Positions 7,309 to 18,600 of a stretch of DNA of 64,000 bases are shown here, piece by piece. The first letter of the stretch is position 1; the number at the start of each line of letters is the position of its first letter. A program made the translations under genes and the position numbers. Origin of the DNA: Flavobacterium praedii (GTDB lineage: Bacteria; Bacteroidota; Bacteroidia; Flavobacteriales; Flavobacteriaceae). Location of the stretch: contig NZ_CP113948.1 in NCBI RefSeq assembly GCF_026810365.1, positions 3,063,001-3,127,000 on the forward strand, read 5' to 3'. Below the pieces are notes generated by a model that saw nothing but the letters and a program-made list of their open reading frames with translations, did not search any database and was not told where the DNA came from.

Positions 7309-9351
7309 TTACCCTTTAATTTTCAATCCCATTCCTGGTTTTAAATCTTCCCCAGTGATATTATTCCATTTTTGTAAATCGGCTACTGTAACACCAGGAT
7401 ATTTTTGAGAAATACTATATAATGAATCTCCTTTTTGAACCAGATAATTAACATCACTGTTTTTAGATACAGCTGTTGAAATTTCTTTTTTCTTAAAAGA
7501 AGCGACAGTGGCATTATTGGTAATTATAGCTACTTCATTTTTAGCAACAATTATTTTATTACCAATTGACAAATTGTTAGTATGTAAAGCGTTCCATTGT
7601 CTTAAATCAGACAAAGAAGCACCAAATTTTTTAGCTATACTTCCAAGATTGTCCCCTTTTTGAACTTCATATTCAATATCTTTGAGCTCTGGAGTCACCA
7701 TTGCAACTGATTCTTTAGTCTCAATAACCGCATTAGAAACGAGTAAAGATGAACCTAATTTGATATTTGGAGAAGTCAAATTATTCCATTCTTTAATTTC
7801 AGTAACCGTTGTATTAAATTTTTTGGCAATCGTATTTAGATTATCCCCTTTTTGAACGATATATGAATTGGATCCATTTACTAAAAGTGTATCTTTTTTA
7901 TCCGTAATTGATTTGGTATCTACAGCAGCTACGTTAGTATTTTCTTTGACAATAATAGGTTTGCTTTTTTCAATATTGGAGGCCAATCTTGAGGAAGAAT
8001 CTTCATTATTGAGACTATAAATCTTTAATGTCTTTCCAGCAGGAACCGTTTTTCCAACAATATTATTCCATTTTTTCAGATCGGATACGGCAATACCATT
8101 CTTTTTGGAGATAGCAATTAGATTATCGCCACGCTTTACTTTATAATACTTTACTTTTGAATTAGAAGAAGCTATATATTTCAAAGAATCTTTAACATAA
8201 TTTGTTTTCCAATTTTGATTTGATTTTTCTCTCTTATCCAATTCATATTGCACATAAGCATAGATTTTATCTTCATTGGAAGTAAAAATTGCAATTTTTG
8301 AAGAGGGCAATGTCAAATAATGATATTTACCTTCATAAGTTGGAATAACGTTACGCTTGTAAGATGGATTTAATGCTTGCAATTGCTCAATAGGCAAATC
8401 TAATAAATCTGATATTTGCGCAAAACTCATTTCTCTTTTTACCATTACCGTATCGGTTTCAAAATGCTTAACCAAAGCTTTTTTTGGTACAATACCGTGT
8501 TCTTTATGGTATTCATAAATATACATCGTGGCCAAAAAAGCAGGTAAATAACCTTGCGTTTCTAAGGGAAGGTATTTTTTTATGTTCCAGAAATTTTGTT
8601 GTCCACCCGATCGACGAATGGCTTTTGTAACATTTCCAGGACCCGAATTATAGGAAGCTAAAACGAGATCCCAATCATTAAAAATAGCATACATATTAGT
8701 CATATACTGAGCCGCAGCTTCCGAGGATTTTAAAGGATCTGAACGTTCATCAACATAAGAATCTATATTCAATCGGTATTGTTTTCCAGTATTGTACATG
8801 AATTGCCACAAACCAGTAGCGCCCATTTTTGAAACAGCTTTTGGGTTTAAAGCAGATTCTACAACCGCTAAATATTTAATCTCTAATGGTACGTTTTGTT
8901 TGGCTAATGCTTCTTCAAAGGTTGGAAAATAATATTCTGCAACTGCCATTTGATTGGCAAAAGCTTTTCGCCTGTTTTTAAGAAAGGACTTTATTAAATT
9001 CTCTAAACCTTGATTGTATTCAATATTGAAAGGAGATTTAGCATCTAAGGCTGCCAAACGTTGTTTTAATAATTCCGTGGGTAATTCTTTGTCAATATCT
9101 TTATCAATATTAACGGTATTGATTTCGGTCTCTAAATTATTATAAATATCTAAAGTATTCCCAATCTGATTCATCCATAAACTGTCAGATTTTACAGTTC
9201 GATCATAAGAAACAAAAGATTTTTTGATAGAATCTAAAAATGATAAAGGCTTCTCTGATGGGATTACTACAGAATTCTCAACACTATTTTGAGAAAAAGC
9301 AGTAAAAGAAAGTAAAAATAAAAATGAAAAAGTGGTATTTAATAATTTCAT
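7309..9351 (-). CDS. Membrane-bound lytic murein transglycosylase with four LysM domains (MltD-like)
   Basis: This 680-residue exported enzyme would cleave peptidoglycan glycan strands. It has a signal peptide (MKLLNTTFSFLFLLSFTAFS) and a soluble lytic transglycosylase domain at about 140-265. The catalytic Glu is E165 in VVESALNP, followed by GATGLWQFM and YNSGPGNV. Four LysM cell-wall-binding repeats lie at about 400-443, 494-535, 563-605 and 637-680, each starting with QKGD or KRGD. ATG 9351 is chosen because it starts the signal peptide; an in-frame upstream codon at 9414 would add a non-signal extension. Neighbours are the DUF4837 lipoprotein and pgk. Confidence 0.88.
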   Translation of the reverse strand: MKLLNTTFSFLFLLSFTAFSQNSVENSVVIPSEKPLSFLDSIKKSFVSYDRTVKSDSLWMNQIGNTLDIYNNLETEINTVNIDKDIDKELPTELLKQRLAALDAKSPFNIEYNQGLENLIKSFLKNRRKAFANQMAVAEYYFPTFEEALAKQNVPLEIKYLAVVESALNPKAVSKMGATGLWQFMYNTGKQYRLNIDSYVDERSDPLKSSEAAAQYMTNMYAIFNDWDLVLASYNSGPGNVTKAIRRSGGQQNFWNIKKYLPLETQGYLPAFLATMYIYEYHKEHGIVPKKALVKHFETDTVMVKREMSFAQISDLLDLPIEQLQALNPSYKRNVIPTYEGKYHYLTLPSSKIAIFTSNEDKIYAYVQYELDKREKSNQNWKTNYVKDSLKYIASSNSKVKYYKVKRGDNLIAISKKNGIAVSDLKKWNNIVGKTVPAGKTLKIYSLNNEDSSSRLASNIEKSKPIIVKENTNVAAVDTKSITDKKDTLLVNGSNSYIVQKGDNLNTIAKKFNTTVTEIKEWNNLTSPNIKLGSSLLVSNAVIETKESVAMVTPELKDIEYEVQKGDNLGSIAKKFGASLSDLRQWNALHTNNLSIGNKIIVAKNEVAIITNNATVASFKKKEISTAVSKNSDVNYLVQKGDSLYSISQKYPGVTVADLQKWNNITGEDLKPGMGLKIKG

Positions 9352-9891
9352 ATCCAGATAATATTTTTTATCGATTACATGTAATAACGCTATCCTAATG
9401 GCATAACTTACCAAGAAACAAACATTTATTTACAAACTAAGACCGTTTTATAGCTTAATATGGTATCGTCTATACTCAATATTTAAAACGTTTTGAATTG
9501 GGACGATATATTAAATGCAATCACAATTTGTTATGATACAACAGATTACAAATTAATTATTGCAAACTTAAAAGGTATTTTCCAATTAAAATCACAAATA
9601 ATGTTAAAAATACAAAAAAATTCGATATTTAACCTTTTTTTTTGCTTTTTGTGCGTAATATTTTTCAATAATATACTTAAAATGAAATTTTTCAAACCAA
9701 AAAAAAAGGAATGGAAAATCCGAAAATTGGTTTCAAAGTTGAAAGGCTAATTATTAGAACCGTTGGGTGAAATTATTTTTTAGCACATAGAAACCAAACG
9801 CGCTAGCTTTATTATTTCGAAATTTGGATTAAACTAAACCAGAAACGCTACAAGGAGTAGAAATTTTTTAATTGAACTATATTAAAAAAAC
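9352..9891. other. Intergenic region without a convincing gene
   Basis: The stretch between the transglycosylase start and the pgk terminator is very AT-rich. A TTG-initiated frame at 9493-9750 encodes a hydrophobic segment followed by a basic tail, but I recognise no family in it and no promoter element is visible. Nothing else stands out. Confidence 0.4.
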
Positions 9892-9935
9892 AAAAACCTT
9901 TAATTGCCAATACAAGCAACTAAAGGTTTTATTGA
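9892..9935 (-). terminator. Terminator of pgk
   Basis: The stem AAAACCTTTA pairs with TAAAGGTTTT (9893-9902 with 9921-9930). On the minus strand it is followed by a T-rich run, about 60 bp after the pgk stop. Confidence 0.75.
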
Positions 9936-9998
9936 TTTTTAATATAACTAACAAATTAAAAATCTAAGAAATAGGAATTGAAATAAAATAAATTGAAA

Positions 9999-11186
9999 CT
10001 AGTCTAGAATTGCAGCAATTCCAGGTAAAGTTCTACCTTCTAGCATTTCTAACATAGCCCCACCGCCAGTAGAAACGTAACTCATTTTATCTTCAAATCC
10101 GAATTGTTTAACTGCAGCAACAGAATCTCCTCCTCCAACAAGTGAAAAAGCTCCTTTTGCAGTAGCAGCAGCGATATAATTTCCAAGGGCAATAGTTCCT
10201 TTAGCAAATGTTTCCATTTCAAAAACACCTAATGGACCATTCCAAAGAATAGTTTTTGATTCCATAATCACCTTCTCAAAATTCGCCAATGATTTAGGCC
10301 CAGCATCAAGACCTTGCCATCCATCAGGAATTTCTCTAACATCTACAATTTGTGTATCGGCAGTATTCGAAAAATCATTTGCAGCCACTACATCAACAGG
10401 AATATGAATTTGAACTCCTTTTTCTTTGGCTAGTCTTAAAATTTCCAACGCTAAATCCAATTTATCATCTTCACAGATTGAATCGCCAATTGTTCCGCCT
10501 AAAGCTTTTACAAAAGTAAATGTCATTCCACCACCAATAATCATATGATCTACTTTATCCAAAATATTTTCGATAACCGTAATTTTAGATGAAACTTTTG
10601 AACCTCCTAATACCGCGGTAACCGGTTTTTCGCTGTTTTTTAAAACCTTGTTTAAACTATCGATTTCTTTAGCTAATAATAGTCCAAAACATTTATTTTC
10701 AGGAAAAAACTGAGCTATAATAGTTGTAGAAGCATGTGCTCTGTGTGCAGTACCAAAAGCATCATTTACATAAATATCTCCAAGGGAAGCTAATTCTTTG
10801 GCGAAAGCAACATTTCCAGCCTCTTCTTCATCGTGAAAACGTAAATTTTCTAATAATAATACTTGACCGGGTTTTAAATTTTTTGCAGCTTCTTGCGCTT
10901 CTGAACCAATACAATTTGAAGAAAATTGAACCGGAACTCCTAAAATATCAGCAGTAGCTTTTAGAATATGTTTTAAAGAATATTTGTCTTGAACTCCTTT
11001 TGGTCTTCCTAAGTGTGACATTAAGATAACACTACCTCCTTGCGCCAAAATAGCATCAATAGTAGGTTTTGCCGCTTCAATACGATTGGTATCTGTTACG
11101 GTATAATTTTCATCCAAAGGAACATTAAAATCTACTCTTATTATTGCTTTTTTATTTTTAAAATCAAAATTATTCAAAGTCTTCAT
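9999..11186 (-). CDS. pgk: Phosphoglycerate kinase
   Basis: This 395-residue glycolytic enzyme converts 1,3-bisphosphoglycerate plus ADP to 3-phosphoglycerate plus ATP. The signature [12 protein letters not shown] is near residue 15, the substrate-binding SHLGRPKG near residue 60, and the C-terminal nucleotide loop [13 protein letters not shown] is intact. Length is typical of bacterial PGK. ATG 11186 gives the family-typical start MKTLNNFDF; the frame opens 36 nt earlier, but that extension overlaps the likely promoter. A TATCTTTG -7 element lies at 11227-11220 without a clear TTG partner. Confidence 0.96.
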   Translation of the reverse strand: MKTLNNFDFKNKKAIIRVDFNVPLDENYTVTDTNRIEAAKPTIDAILAQGGSVILMSHLGRPKGVQDKYSLKHILKATADILGVPVQFSSNCIGSEAQEAAKNLKPGQVLLLENLRFHDEEEAGNVAFAKELASLGDIYVNDAFGTAHRAHASTTIIAQFFPENKCFGLLLAKEIDSLNKVLKNSEKPVTAVLGGSKVSSKITVIENILDKVDHMIIGGGMTFTFVKALGGTIGDSICEDDKLDLALEILRLAKEKGVQIHIPVDVVAANDFSNTADTQIVDVREIPDGWQGLDAGPKSLANFEKVIMESKTILWNGPLGVFEMETFAKGTIALGNYIAAATAKGAFSLVGGGDSVAAVKQFGFEDKMSYVSTGGGAMLEMLEGRTLPGIAAILD

Positions 11187-11219
11187 GGTTCTTTTTTTTA
11201 GTTGTTTTTGAAAGAATAA

Positions 11220-11227
11220 CAAAGATA
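11220..11227 (-). promoter_or_regulatory. Probable -7 element of pgk
   Basis: TATCTTTG on the minus strand, 33 nt before the ATG. No TTG is found 17-23 nt upstream, so this is only a partial promoter match. Confidence 0.4.
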
Positions 11228-11400
11228 TAACATTTAAATAAGTATTAAATTTGAAAAATCTAAAAAAATTATGAATTTACTAACGAAATCGATGTAATTC
11301 ACAATAGTTTAAGAATTACCCATTTAGGTATAACCCAAAATTCATACAACTCTTTTTACTAAAATTTTGTTATTTCAAATCGATCATTGTGACGAACTAT

Positions 11401-11582
11401 GAAGTTAGAAGTTAGAGGTTAGAAGTTAGAGGTTAGAAGGTAGAAGGTAGAAGGTAGAAGGTAGAAGGCAGAAGGCAGAAAAAAGAAAGTAGAAAGTAGA
11501 AAGCAGAAAGCAGAAGGAAGAATGTAAAAAGTAGAAAGGGGAACTCAGAAAGCAGAACATAGAAAGGAGAAAGGAGAACTTA
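11401..11582. repeat. Degenerate heptamer tandem repeat, 26 units
   Basis: Units of 7 bp run in exact register from 11401: GAAGTTA, GAGGTTA, GAAGGTA, GAAGGCA, GAAAGTA, GAAAGCA, GAAAGGA and variants, 26 in a row with no insertion or deletion. The plus strand is strongly purine-biased. It lies between the pgk promoter region and the terminator of the gliding locus. No coding frame fits it. Confidence 0.9.
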
Positions 11583-11603
11583 GAAGAATAGTATTGTAAT
11601 AGA

Positions 11604-11640
11604 AAAAGGCTCAGATTATAAAATCTAAGCCTTTAATTAT
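11604..11640 (-). terminator. Terminator of the gliding (spr) locus
   Basis: On the minus strand, AAAGGCTTAGATT pairs with AATCTGAGCCTTT, followed by a T-rich tract. It is 34 bp downstream of the sprF-like stop and marks the 3' end of the locus. Confidence 0.8.
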
Positions 11641-11667
11641 GCAAAATCTAAAAACAATAACGCTAGT

Positions 11668-12630
11668 CTAATCGTGGACAGGACTTTGTGTACAAGGGCA
11701 ATTACTAACCCCTTGCAAAAATCGAAACCCGATAGTCAAAGAATGGGTACCCGAATTACGAGATACCAAATCGTTGTTTAATGTTACTTGGTATGAATAA
11801 CCCATTGAGAAATATCCTTTTGTAAATCCAACCATTGGACCTATACCAAGTGGACGACCTATTTGATCATTCAAAAAACGATAAGTAGCTCCTATCCAAT
11901 AATAATCTTCATACCTATTGAATTTTCGGTATTTTAAATTTAAATCGGTATTGGAACGGCCATCACTTTGAAATAATTGATAAAAAGCAGAAGGTTCTAA
12001 TTCGTCTCTATTCCCTAAATCAAGCACATAACCACCATACAATTGATAATTGGTAAGCAAATTAGGTTCCAGTTTAGTCGTTGTAAAATCGATATTTTTT
12101 TGCAAAATATTAGTAGCCGTTGCACTAACATAGAATCCTTTGTTACGATATAAAAACCCAATTTCAAAGTTATTATTCGTAGTAGAACGGTTATCCGTAA
12201 TTCCTGGATCGTTAGGAACAGTAGCTAAATCAGGGACTTCAATACGAAATGAATTATAAATATACGAAAGTCCAAAGGATAGATATTGCTTGGAATAATA
12301 GTCCAAAATTATGTGATGCGCAAAAGTTAATTTGCCCCCAGCTTGTTTAGTATTTCCATTGGAATCATTATACAAAGTCAATCCCACTCCCGACTGATCC
12401 AACACTCTAAAATCGGCATAAAGTGCTTGACTTCGAGGGGCGTCTTCAACACCAACCCATTGTTGGTAACCATTGAGGTTTATTCTAAAATTATCCCCAA
12501 TTCCAGCATAAGTAGGCGAAACCACATAAGGATTATCAGCTAAATATTGAGTAGCTACAGGAACATTCAACTCCTGACTGTAACTGGCTGTTACAGTCAA
12601 AAGGAAAATACTGATTAAGATTTTTTTCAT
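11668..12630 (-). CDS. sprF: PorP/SprF-family type IX secretion outer-membrane protein (SprF-like)
   Basis: This 320-residue protein has a signal peptide (MKKILISIFLLTVTASYSQE) and the PorP/SprF pattern: ATQYLADNPYVVSPTYAGIG near the mature N-terminus, then alternating strands typical of a beta-barrel and an aromatic-rich C-terminus. In Flavobacterium johnsoniae, SprF is needed to deliver the adhesin SprB to the cell surface. This gene follows the SprB-like gene on the same strand, as sprF follows sprB there. The symbol is given by synteny and family. Either ATG 12645 (MKKIKMKKIL) or ATG 12630 may be used; I chose 12630 because it starts the signal peptide directly. The terminator at 11604-11640 ends the transcript. 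Confidence 0.87.
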   Translation of the reverse strand: MKKILISIFLLTVTASYSQELNVPVATQYLADNPYVVSPTYAGIGDNFRINLNGYQQWVGVEDAPRSQALYADFRVLDQSGVGLTLYNDSNGNTKQAGGKLTFAHHIILDYYSKQYLSFGLSYIYNSFRIEVPDLATVPNDPGITDNRSTTNNNFEIGFLYRNKGFYVSATATNILQKNIDFTTTKLEPNLLTNYQLYGGYVLDLGNRDELEPSAFYQLFQSDGRSNTDLNLKYRKFNRYEDYYWIGATYRFLNDQIGRPLGIGPMVGFTKGYFSMGYSYQVTLNNDLVSRNSGTHSLTIGFRFLQGVSNCPCTQSPVHD

Positions 12631-12670
12631 TTTAATTTTTTTCATTTTAGGATAACTCCTCACACTCCTC

Positions 12671-15600
12671 TTATCTGTATAGGGTAAAATGGCCCATAAA
12701 TTCACGATCATCTTGATTGTGTCTTAATTTCAACACATACCAGTAATCACCCATTGGCAATTCGGTACCATTGTATTTACCGTCCCAGGATTGTCCTGCG
12801 CCAAATGTACCAACTACACGACCGTAACGATCATAAACCACGAACTTAATATCTGGATAATTCTCTGTATTAGTTGGTTTCCAGCTATCATTCGTACCAT
12901 CTCCAGTTGGTGTAAATATTGGTGGTATAATGATATCAATAAATTCAAAATACTTGGTAGCTGATGCAACACAACCATTACTGTCGGTTACCGTTACGGT
13001 ATAATTACCAGATTTGAAATAAATATATTTATTATTAGACCCAATAGACACCCCATTTACAGTAAATTGATATACTGATGAACCTCCAGTAACAGTCGCA
13101 ACAATTTCATTAAGTCCACCTAAATCAATTGTAATAGCCAATGGATCAATTTTATCAATTGGAAACACAGGAGTAGCATCGTCACAACCATTTTTATGAT
13201 GCACCATGATGTAATGATCTCCAGGAGTAAGATTGTTAAACACATTGCTATTTTGTTCAACCCCTACAGCATCCAAACTGTATGTAACATCAGCAGGAAT
13301 ATTACTAGGGTCAATAGTTACAGTAACCTTATTGGCTGGCAAATCATTAACACACTCGTTAGAAACAGTAGCTACCGGATTAAGAATAACTGATGGGTCT
13401 AATGCTACTGCCAATTCAAATGTACAAGAATTAGCGTCTTTGATATAAACGGTATGATTTCCACCGGAAAGACCAGAAAAAAGAACTTGATTTAGAACAT
13501 AAATCCCATTCTTATTATCGATACTAGTGCTGTATGGCGCTGTTCCAGAGCCAGGCGTTATCACAATACCAAACGCTCCTGTTTTCTCCCCAGCACACAA
13601 CTCTTGCACTATTGGAACCGAAACATCGACTTTGGCATCAATTGCATTTGGCTCCTTAATTTTGAAATCATAAACATAATTACAACCTTTCAAATCCTGA
13701 ATGATTGCTTTATAATCACCCACCTCTAAATTCTCAAAATTACTAGTGGTCACAAATTTACTTAACTCAGGCGATAAAGCATAAACTATAGCAGGGCTAC
13801 CACCAGTAGCACTGATTTCTAGTTTACCATTAGCGTAACCATTACAAAGCACATCAGTTACTTTTGGAATATAATTTAATTTTGAAGTAGGTTCTCCAAT
13901 TGTAATTGGTTTACGAGCAGATATACAATCACCACTTTTTACTTCCATTAAATAACTTCCTGCCGCAAGATCTGTAAAGAAACCTGGCGTAGGTTGTGTT
14001 GGAGAAGGAACAATAAGGTTACCAGCACTGTTCAATAAGGTATAAATGTAATTTCCAGAACCTCCTTCTGCCATTGCAGTAATTTGTCCATTACGATCTC
14101 CTAAACAATTGATGAATGGAGCATCATTTTCAAATTTGAAATCTAAAGGTTCTAATGGAGTTACAGAAACACTATTTGATGCCGTGCTTGAACAACCATT
14201 TACATCTCTTACATAAAATAAAGGATTTATACCAACTGCAGTAAACGGAACTGTTATTAGTGTTGAATTTGCAAATGTCCCAAGTACAGTAGCAAAATTT
14301 GGATCTGCACTATACGTATATGGACCAGTACCTCCAACTGCAGATAATGTAAGCGTAGCAGGGTTTAAACAAGTTTGTACAGAAGTCTGAACCAAACTAG
14401 CCGACACTACTGTAGGTTCAGTAATCACTAAAGTATTAGAAACACTAGAACAAGTCCAAGTATCTGTTACAATCACTTTATAACTTGCAGCACCTAAATT
14501 GGTGAATACATTAGAAGGTTGTGGACCATCAAGCGTAACTGTTCCATTAGGATAGGTTGCTTCTAGCGCAAAATTGTAAACTCCAGATCCTCCTATTGGT
14601 AGTGGTATAGTAATTGATGCATTAGTATCACCATAACACAAAAGTGTGGCATTGGTAATAATCGGCGTAAAGGTTATTAGTGCTGGTACTACCAATTGTA
14701 CAGTTTTGAAATCATCACATCCTTTTGGATCTCTCACTTTAACTACATAATTTCCAGCCGTCAATCCATTAAAAGAACTAGTTGTACTCCAATCAGAAAT
14801 TACCGAAGCTGACAACGTTTCTTCCAAACGGAATTCATAAATTCCTGACCATCCACCAGTAGCGGTAGCTGAAATGGAACCATCATTGTTACCCGTAACA
14901 CAAGTAATATCACTATGGGATTCACTAATAACTAATGATTCACTTGGTCCTGTAATTGTAAAGTTTTTACTTACGGTACAGAAAGGCGTTTTAGTCAAGG
15001 TCGCAGTAAATGTATACGTACCTGCAGCTAAATTAGGCAAGGCCACTGTGCCTGCGGCTGTTGAAGTACCATTTGGTAAAGAAATTCCGAAAGCATCTAC
15101 TAAAGTATATGTAAACGGCCCAGCATCATCCACTGGTGAAGGTACTGTATCAATTAGCCTAATATCCGCACTTCCGTTGGTTCCACCAAAACATTTGATA
15201 TCTACTACATTATCGATAGTTAAGTCGAAAGTACTTGGCTCGTTCACATAGTGTACACCGATGATTTCACAATTTGTATCTAAGTTTCTCACTGTGATTT
15301 CATAATTACCTACTGGCAAATTAGTGAATGTAGCCACACCAGCAACTATTGAAACTGGAGGTAGATTATATAAAGTTCCTTTTGTTGCAATCGGAGGCAC
15401 ACTATTGTCATAAGTTACATCTTGAACCGTAAACTGCAAATTAGCAGGTGCACCACCAATTGCGCTAACCGAAACAGCAATGTCTTCTGTTACAGGAGCA
15501 CAAGTGATTGGACGCGTAACATTCACATTTACTTTATCCAATTGGATATAAGGCGCAATGTCAATTGGGGTAGTTGATGTTCCGATACATCCTTTACTGT

Positions 15601-18600
15601 CATATACATTCACCACATAAGAACCTCCTGAAAGATTCGCTTCGGTATACATATTGCTAGCACCAAATTGAACTACTGTATTTAGTGTTCCAAGCTTAAT
15701 GAATTCATAATTCAAGAAGTTGTCTGAACCACCTGTAACTCCAGTAACCGTAATGGTAGCTAAGTTCCCCGTATTGTCGGCAGTACAACCGAATTGAACC
15801 GGAACTATAGTTGGCACTACAATTGGAGCTGGTTGAGCAACAACAACGGTTTTGGTAGCAGTACACCCTCTTGCCGAAGTCACAACTACGGTATAACCAT
15901 TCACATCTGAAGCTGGCAATCCAGTAAATATAGGTGAGGTTTGCAGTGGCGCTCCTGTTGCAGGAATAGTCAATGCTAGACCTCCAATAGTAGTTCCTGT
16001 TAAAGAATATGTATACACCGGATTATCATTTACTCCCGCTGCAGGAGTAGTCATCGATGCCGTAATTGTACCATCGCTATCACCATTACACGTCACGTCT
16101 GTTTTAGCTAGTGCAAAACCTGTGATTGGAGTGGCTGCTTGAAGATTTATCGTAGCAAATACAGTACATAAAGTAGTCGTATCTCTAACTCCGATGATAT
16201 GAGGACCAGAAGCCAAATTAGGGAACGAAGCTACTAAAGCATAAGCACCTCCATCAATATTATACACATAATTTCCTGAACCACCTGTTGTACTTACCGA
16301 TATCACTCCATTGTTGATGGTACAAGATACTGGCGTAGTAACCGTTGGGGTTAGAATAAGTGGATCTAAAATCGTTATTGGGAATCCAGCAGAAGGACAT
16401 CCATTAGCATCTTTTACATAAATAGTATAATTACCTGGAGCATTAACCGTGATGACATTACTTGGTTGATAATTAGTACCATCAGCGCTGTATTGGAAGG
16501 TTGGCTGATTGAATCCTGTAGCAATTACAGTAATATCATAAGTACCTGTAGCACTTACACAAGCGGTATGATTGGCAGAAGTAATTACTGGATTAGCATC
16601 AGTTAAAATCGTTACAGAATCAGAATCAACACAACCATTCGCATCCATTACATACACATCCCAAACCATATTGGCTCCAGAGTTCGTATCTACAGTAAGT
16701 TGGTTGCTTAAGCCATAAGCCGTTGGTACTGGTGCAGCAGCTGTAGTTGGAACCACCGCGTATTTGTAAGCAGTAGTTCCTCCAGTAGCAACAACAGTAA
16801 TCGTTGCATTATCATTGTTACAATTAATTTTCGTTGCAGTAGCCGTAAAATCTAAAGCTGCAGCCGGTTGGCTAATGGTTACCGTAGCTGTGGCTTGACA
16901 ACCTGTGATAGCATCAGTAACAATTAATGTATGTAGCACCGGGGTTAAATTAGTAAAGGTTAATTGTGCCGTACTTACATTAGCGAATGGTGTGCCATCA
17001 AAAGTATAATTATAGGTGCCTCCAAAATTAGCCACATCAAAAGTAGCGGTACCATCACCCGCGTTAAAACAAGTCACATTTGAAGTAGCCGAAGCCGCGA
17101 CAGTAATGTTAGTCACTGGAGCAACCGTGTATGATTCTTGATAGGTACAACCAAAAGTATCAGTCACTTTGAACATATAATCACCAACAGGTAAATTATT
17201 AAATACTGCTGAAACAGCAAAACCTGCGGTAATTTGTGGTGGATAAAGCGCTGTTGGAGCACCATTAAATTGAATAATTTCGAAAGTCAAAGCTCCCACA
17301 CCATTAGTAGCAGTTACTGTAACACCTGATGTTGGTGCTGGACAAGTTGGTGCCGTAGAAACTACGAAATTCAAGTCAGTTGGTTTGTTTAACGGATTAA
17401 CATCTATAGTTTGAAGTAAAGTTTCGCAACCATTCGCGTCTTTTACTCTATAACTTATAGTTTGAATACTTCCATTATCATTTACAGTATAAGTAGGATC
17501 AGAAGTGTAGCCTAATCCATTAAAATTATATAAATAGCCTGAACCTGTACCACCGCCAGCAGTAACTGTAATTACAGTAACTGTGCTACAAGTAGTATTG
17601 GCTGGAAAAGTAGCATTAGCAGTTAATGGAGTAGCTGGAGCAACGATGACATTCGTATCATCAAATCTACAACCTCTTCCAGAATTTACTCTAACAGTAT
17701 AAGTACCCGGTTGTAAGCCTGTAAATATATTTGAAGATTGAGCAACTGCCAATTGAGGCCCTGCAATAATTTCATACGTATAACTTGGGTTGTTATTACC
17801 TGCCCCTAAAGTCACAATTATCGTTCCGTTACTATCTCCTACACACAAAGCTGGAGTAGTAGCCGTAGTAAATGTAACTGGAGTTGGAGCCCCTAAAGTA
17901 ACTACCGCAGTTGTAGTACAATTAGTTGGTGTCGCGGTATCTGTCATGGTTACCGTATACGTTCCTGCTGGTAATCCAGAAATAACTCCTGTTGCATTAT
18001 TTATGACAACACTTGGAAATGTTGGCAAAATCGTAAAGGTATAAGTACCCGCAACAGGCCCACCTGTTCCTGACATTGTGATTATACCATCATTATCAGC
18101 ACAAGTTGGTAATGCAGTAATAGCAGGTGTAGCTACTAATGGCTCATCGATAGTTATGGTTTTAGTATCAGTACAACCATTAGCATCTTTGATAATAATA
18201 GTATGTAATCCAGAATTTAATCCTGTTACTGTGTGCGGTAAACCAAGTGGTATACTTGCAAACGTACTACCGTCCACACTTATAGTATAAGCACCTGTTC
18301 CTGCAGTCGTAGCTGTCACGTTAATACCAAAAGTACCTTGTGGCGCACATTTATTTACAACATCTAAAGCGATAACTGGTACTGGATCTTTTGCAATAGT
18401 CACTGGTACATTAACTGTACAACCATTAACATCTCGCACTATTATGTTCCAATTTAAATCAGTACCTGCAACACCTGGATCTAAAGTCAGAACATTTCCT
18501 GATGCAAAACTGCTTGGTACAGTAGGCGCAACAGCATAAGCATACTGATAAGGTCCTGTTCCTCCAGTTGTGGTTAAGGTTACCAATGCTCCAGAATTAC

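Noticed and set aside
9493..9750. An 85-codon TTG-initiated ORF, possibly a small membrane protein such as TatA
   Set aside because: The sequence lacks the TatA amphipathic pattern, has no promoter or family match, and is in very AT-rich DNA.
17790..18290. Plus-strand ORFs within the giant adhesin gene
   Set aside because: They are antisense shadows of the Thr/Val/Gly-rich repeats; the minus-strand frame is continuous and coherent for 4895 residues.
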